64,000 nucleotides of DNA from assembly GCF_019083995.1 (NCBI RefSeq), contig NZ_JAHRCU010000013.1:88205-152204 (forward strand). Direction: 5' to 3'. The stretch is from Roseococcus sp. SDR (GTDB taxonomy: Bacteria; Pseudomonadota; Alphaproteobacteria; Acetobacterales; Acetobacteraceae). Every line of letters begins with the position of its first letter. Within the stretch, counting starts at the first letter, position 1. Shown here piece after piece: positions 61,301 through 64,000 of the stretch. The position numbers and the translations under genes were made by a program. The notes below the pieces were generated by a model. The model did not search any database. It saw only the letters and a program-made list of their open reading frames with translations, and had not been told where the DNA came from.

Positions 61301-64000
61301 GTGGTTGACGGCGCCGGCGCGGGCAAGTTCCTGCTCGTCGGTGCGGGCGGCTTCGCCACGATCCAGGCGGCGATCGACGCGGCCGATGCGGGTGACACCA
61401 TCATCGTCGCGTCCGGCAGCTTCGGCGGCGCGACGGTCACGAAGGACCTCACCATCCTCGGCGCGAAGCATGGCGTGGCCGGCTTCACGACCTTGGATCT
61501 GACCGGCGAGGCGCGCAGCGCCTCTGGTGAGACCGAGATGACGGGCGGCTTCACTGTCGCCGAGGGTGTCAGCGTCGAGATCAATGGTTTCCGCTTCGTC
61601 AACACCAATGCCATCAACACCAACAGTGGCAGCCTGGTTCAGGATGTGGTGTTCACCAACAACGTGGTGGTCGGCGGGGTCAACCAGTTCATCGGCAACG
61701 CCAACGGCCTGGGCACCGTCACGATCACCGGCAACTACATCAACAGCGCCACCAGCAACGGCTTCCAGATCAACGGCAGCGCCAATGGCAGCGTGACGAT
61801 CGAGGGCAACGTCTTCGACGGGACCGGCAGCGGCGGGGCCGCGGTGAATGCGAACGGCATCGCGACCTTTGGCTTCAGCGACAACGTGGTCATGAACACC
61901 AGCTCGCACGGCATCCAGGTGGCCGGCGCGATGGGTGACGTGACCATCGACGGCAACCTCTTCGATGGGACGGTGCAGTCCGGCCTGCTGGACCGCGGCG
62001 CGATCTCGGTGTCGAACCCGCAGGGCTTCACCAGCCTCGCCATCACGGACAATACGGTGACCGACAGCCCCTTCGGCCTGGTCTATCGTGGCGGCAACGA
62101 CGCCAATCCGGGCGCCATCACGCCGACCCTGTCCGGCAATGACTTCACGGGCGCGACGGTCGGCGCGATCGGCTACGCCGGCAACAACAGCGCCAACGCT
62201 CTGACCGGTGGCGCCGAGGATGCGGTGTTCCGCGGCTTCGACGGCGCCGACACGCTGTTCGGTGGTGGCGGCGACGATGCCATGGATGGCGGCACGGGCG
62301 TGGACGTGGCGCTGTTCGACACGACCGTCGCGGCGGCCTCGGTCTCCGCGAGCGGCGGCGGCTGGACGGTCGTCAATGGCGGCGACAGCGACACGCTCAC
62401 CAATGTCGAGATCATCAGCCACGCGGGCGGGCGCATCCTCCTGGTCGGCAATGGCGGCTTCGCCACGATCCAGGCGGCGATCGACGCGGCCGATGCGGGT
62501 GACACCGTGCTTCTGGCCGCAGGGACCTATAGCGGTGCGGTCAACATCAACAAGGCGGTGACGCTGCTTGGCCCCAATGCGGGGATCGCCGGGAATGGCG
62601 ACCGCGACGATGAGGCCGTGATCACCGGCGCGGTGACGATCTCGGCCGCGATCGGCGATGTGTCCATCGGCGGCGTCGAGTTCCGCTACACCGGCGCTGC
62701 GAACTCCCTCGACGTGATGCTCAATGTCACCGGGGCGGCGGATGTCACGATCGAGGACAACCGCTTCTTCACCGAGGCGGCGCAGGGCGGCGCCGGCAGC
62801 GGCCGCGCCATTCAGCTGACCACGGCAGCGGGCGGCGATATCACGATCGACGACAACTTCTTCGGCGGCGTGGTGGTGAATGCGGGGGATCGGTTTGGCA
62901 CTGCCAACTTCAACCGCGCCATCTGGTCCGATGGCAGCTCGGCCAGCCTGACGATCACCGACAACACCATCGCCAACGCGCGCACCGCGGTGAACCTGGA
63001 TGGTTTCGACCCCGCACCGGTGACCACCGTCACGGGCAACACCATCATCAACAGCGGCAGCGGCTTCTCGATCGCCACGCCCAGCGGTGCGTCCATCACG
63101 GGCATCTCCGGGAACGTCTTCCAGAACGTTCAGACCGACTTCAACCTGCAGAACGTGACCACGGCGTTCAGCTTTGCCGCGGGGACCAACTCCTCCACCA
63201 CGGCGGTCGAGGCGGAGCCCGGGCTGCGCGTACTTGGCGGTACCCAGGATGACAGCCTGACGGGCAACGCTGGCATCGATGAGCTGTCTGGCCGGAACGG
63301 CAATGACACGCTGAATGGCGGCGGCGGCAACGATGTGCTCAACGGCGGGGCGGGCAATGACAGCCTGGTCGGCGGTGAGGGCACCGATACCGCGATCTTC
63401 AGTGCCGGCACGACCTTCCTCAGGAATTTCGACGGCAGCGTCACAGCAACCGGCCCGGACGGCACGGACGTCCTGCGCGGTGTGGAATCGGCAGTCGTGG
63501 GCGCGACGCCTGTGGACCTCACAGCCATCGCGACGCCCGACGTGACCATCGCCCTGGCGCAGGACAGCGGCAGCGACGAGGATGATCTGCTCAGCAACAG
63601 CGCCGATGTGAGCGGCACCGGCCGGCCGCTGACCGATGTGACGGTGACCTGGACGGTGGGCGCGGTCAGCGTCTCCACCACGGTCACCGCCGATGCCTCG
63701 GGCAACTGGACGGCGACCCTCCCCGTGAGCCCGCTCCTGCCCGATGGCGCGGTGACGGTGACGGCCGAGCAGACCGACGGCGTGGGCGGCACGGACAGCG
63801 CGAATGTCGAGTTCGAGTACGACACGGCCACGGCCGAGCCGGCCATCGACCTTGTCGCGGCGTCCGACAGCGCGGATGACGACGACAATGTGACGAGTGA
63901 CGCGACGCCGACCTTCTCCGGCACCGCGGAGGCCTTCGCCTCGGTCGCCATCTTCCGCGACGGCGACCTGGTGGACACGGTCACGGCCGATGGGGATGGC
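58319..64000 (+). CDS. Giant modular RTX / beta-helix protein, N-terminal part (runs off window)
   Basis: A single frame from ATG 58319 (GAGGAG site 7 nt upstream) stays open for 1,894 codons to the window edge. There is no Sec signal; RTX proteins normally use type I secretion. Blocks of calcium-binding nonapeptides, such as [11 protein letters not shown] and [11 protein letters not shown], lie near residues 25-66, 398-448, 480-535, 871-961, 1296-1340 and 1640-1695. Between them are right-handed beta-helix blocks with recurring ITGNxF/ITDNT motifs. Three of the blocks open with [20 protein letters not shown], a pectate-lyase-like start. Ig-like domains begin near residue 1740. The antisense strand is also open for over 4 kb; that frame is a shadow. 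Confidence 0.92.
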   Translation, partial: MTTSPFTENNDVRSLNNSANNIQAGAGDDVVLGNGGNDTLDGEEGDDSLSGGTGNDTLIGGSGTDTALYSDELTLADIAYGVGGWTVTGAGDGTDTLTGIEVIQDGSEPSQRFLLVGHGGFASIQAAIDAAQAGDTIVVGEGNWGSFTVGAHLTGLTIAGVNHATAGDEHGAGGSVINAYGSVVNATGVTITGLRFDVSGNQGAESSALRINAADATVENNVFYRTGAAGSSTWHHAIVVDNAAGVTIADNLFDQAAPGPFTSTQSNGWRNGVLASGTGTADLSITGNTFQGGGTSALSLLALGAATEVAGNTVSGYGTFATIADPSINNPGSVFSDNAYTGPAANLGGNGTFLNAQAGSGGAVTVDADDLAAAGNTSLVNGTSGFIIFNGGANVADDTLSGGAGNDALGGSGGNDVLTGDAGDDVLTGGAGNDTIDGGEGTDTAVYGNGGVTVNLTTGTSSGAQGADSLSGIENVTTGTGNDLVLGNRFSNVITTGAGNDTIDGQGNDSVGGMASGNDVIDAGDGTGDVVVMFGNFLSYTIGFSDGRLTLTRDGETTTLSNVERVNFADRTMLVVDQDSVASDVTTIGAALTTAGGISGPVTILIADGTYAEDLSVTRGDLAFLGQSEARTLLTGQVSVTGTLAGSLGFQDLSIDATGKSYGIIYNAIAGAGTSLSLDGVSISGALENALFYVRPGNSSEPSNTSGLLAAISVVDSSLSDSGVTNTGNGGRGLMNLFGFNGSLTVTDSDFLVSDGASARKGITMTGAPRSGTLSDAGAILFTGNTIQGAFLTDAISFYNYNSFASFTASGNTADVTAPWGVLNMDKVGGTISTADFFTSAENAGTLPGSPPPGTPSPIIVMQGNATGDAFTAGGTNDFVLGNAGDDSLQGGGGNDVMTGNAGNDTLLGGADNDSLDGGADNDSLVGGEGIDTLTGGAGDDILDGGDGADVLTGGDGTDTAIYAASLTSADIRLVDGAWQVTADGVTDTLASVEVVDGAGAGKFLLVGAGGFATIQAAIDAADAGDTIIVASGSFGGATVTKDLTILGAKHGVAGFTTLDLTGEARSASGETEMTGGFTVAEGVSVEINGFRFVNTNAINTNSGSLVQDVVFTNNVVVGGVNQFIGNANGLGTVTITGNYINSATSNGFQINGSANGSVTIEGNVFDGTGSGGAAVNANGIATFGFSDNVVMNTSSHGIQVAGAMGDVTIDGNLFDGTVQSGLLDRGAISVSNPQGFTSLAITDNTVTDSPFGLVYRGGNDANPGAITPTLSGNDFTGATVGAIGYAGNNSANALTGGAEDAVFRGFDGADTLFGGGGDDAMDGGTGVDVALFDTTVAAASVSASGGGWTVVNGGDSDTLTNVEIISHAGGRILLVGNGGFATIQAAIDAADAGDTVLLAAGTYSGAVNINKAVTLLGPNAGIAGNGDRDDEAVITGAVTISAAIGDVSIGGVEFRYTGAANSLDVMLNVTGAADVTIEDNRFFTEAAQGGAGSGRAIQLTTAAGGDITIDDNFFGGVVVNAGDRFGTANFNRAIWSDGSSASLTITDNTIANARTAVNLDGFDPAPVTTVTGNTIINSGSGFSIATPSGASITGISGNVFQNVQTDFNLQNVTTAFSFAAGTNSSTTAVEAEPGLRVLGGTQDDSLTGNAGIDELSGRNGNDTLNGGGGNDVLNGGAGNDSLVGGEGTDTAIFSAGTTFLRNFDGSVTATGPDGTDVLRGVESAVVGATPVDLTAIATPDVTIALAQDSGSDEDDLLSNSADVSGTGRPLTDVTVTWTVGAVSVSTTVTADASGNWTATLPVSPLLPDGAVTVTAEQTDGVGGTDSANVEFEYDTATAEPAIDLVAASDSADDDDNVTSDATPTFSGTAEAFASVAIFRDGDLVDTVTADGDG
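61346..61399 (+). repeat. 54-bp exact direct repeat, copy 1, inside the RTX gene
   Basis: The sequence from GGCGGCTTCGCCACGATC to GATGCGGGTGACACC is identical to the copy at 62453-62506. It encodes [18 protein letters not shown] at the entrance of a beta-helix block. A third, diverged copy lies near 58676. Exact DNA identity, with no third-position differences, points to recent duplication or gene conversion. Confidence 0.93.
62453..62506 (+). repeat. 54-bp exact direct repeat, copy 2, inside the RTX gene
   Basis: This copy is identical to 61346-61399, about 1.1 kb upstream. It again begins a beta-helix block directly after an RTX block and a WTV...DTLTNVE linker. The surrounding sequence is less similar, so conservation is focused on this segment. 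Confidence 0.93.

Noticed and set aside
58226..62422. A minus-strand open frame of about 1,400 codons
   Set aside because: It is antisense to the RTX gene. The plus strand carries unmistakable RTX and beta-helix motifs in one frame, a ribosome-binding site and a start; the minus frame is repetitive, Arg/Ala/Gly/Val-rich and matches no family.

Overview
The window is one 64-kb stretch of a very GC-rich alphaproteobacterial chromosome, probably from the Acetobacteraceae and Roseomonas-like. The taxonomic call is an inference. It rests on the strong GC bias (long open frames on the non-coding strand of most genes), the dxs-ispA-xseB-histone deacetylase order, the rlpA-dac-tmk-holB-metG-tatD run, and five tripartite-tricarboxylate-type (Bug/TctC) binding proteins. 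Most of the window is dense, ordinary chromosome. Many neighbouring genes share 1-4 bp stop/start overlaps, so operons can be read directly.

Layout. 0-3.2 kb (minus): partial midA, lgt, mepA and hldE (lipoprotein, murein and LPS-heptose functions). 3.2-4.8 kb: a VOC protein, a ModA-like protein without a signal peptide, and a YdhR-like protein. 4.8-9.9 kb (minus): tlyA, dxs, ispA, xseB, a histone-deacetylase-fold hydrolase and a TusA-like protein. 10-16.1 kb (plus): ROK sugar kinase, PhoX-type phosphatase, zinc-ribbon DinB, an outer-membrane barrel protein and an unknown gene. 16.1-20 kb: three Bug proteins, a thioesterase and a DUF1330 protein. 20-24.4 kb (minus): a complete ugpB-A-E-C-like ABC importer with strong hairpins between ugpB and ugpA. 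24.5-27 kb: diaminopropionate ammonia-lyase, divergent from denD-ridA. A 25-bp tandem repeat starts inside the 3' end of the ridA-like gene. 27.2-33.7 kb: a small lipoprotein, a secreted protein, an amino-acid-type binding protein, a quinone oxidoreductase, and a close series of EamA transporter, hydrolase, MAPEG protein and photolyase-like FAD protein. 33.9-35.8 kb: a small membrane protein, XpaC and TelA, followed by an intergenic cluster of five hairpins. 36-39 kb (minus): a complete TctB-TctA-TctC importer. 39-44.7 kb: nitroreductase, trypsin-like protease with DUF5648 repeats, DUF1028, Bug, NUDIX and pirin. 44.8-53.5 kb (minus): mazG, cyclic-phosphate phosphodiesterase, tatD, metG, holB, tmk, a D,D-carboxypeptidase, rlpA and mltB. 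53.6-57.3 kb (plus): an overlapping catabolic-looking operon (MmgE/PrpD, SDR, metallophosphoesterase, HpcH aldolase). It is followed by tRNA-Ser(UGA) and about 0.9 kb of gene-free DNA that becomes AT-richer.

The most distinctive item is the last one. From 58319 to the window end a single plus-strand frame of 1,894 codons stays open. It encodes the N-terminal part of a giant RTX protein that alternates calcium-binding GGxGxDxL blocks with right-handed beta-helix blocks, and it reaches Ig-like domains at the edge. A 54-bp segment is repeated exactly in two of its modules. No mobile element, CRISPR array or recognisable defence system was seen.
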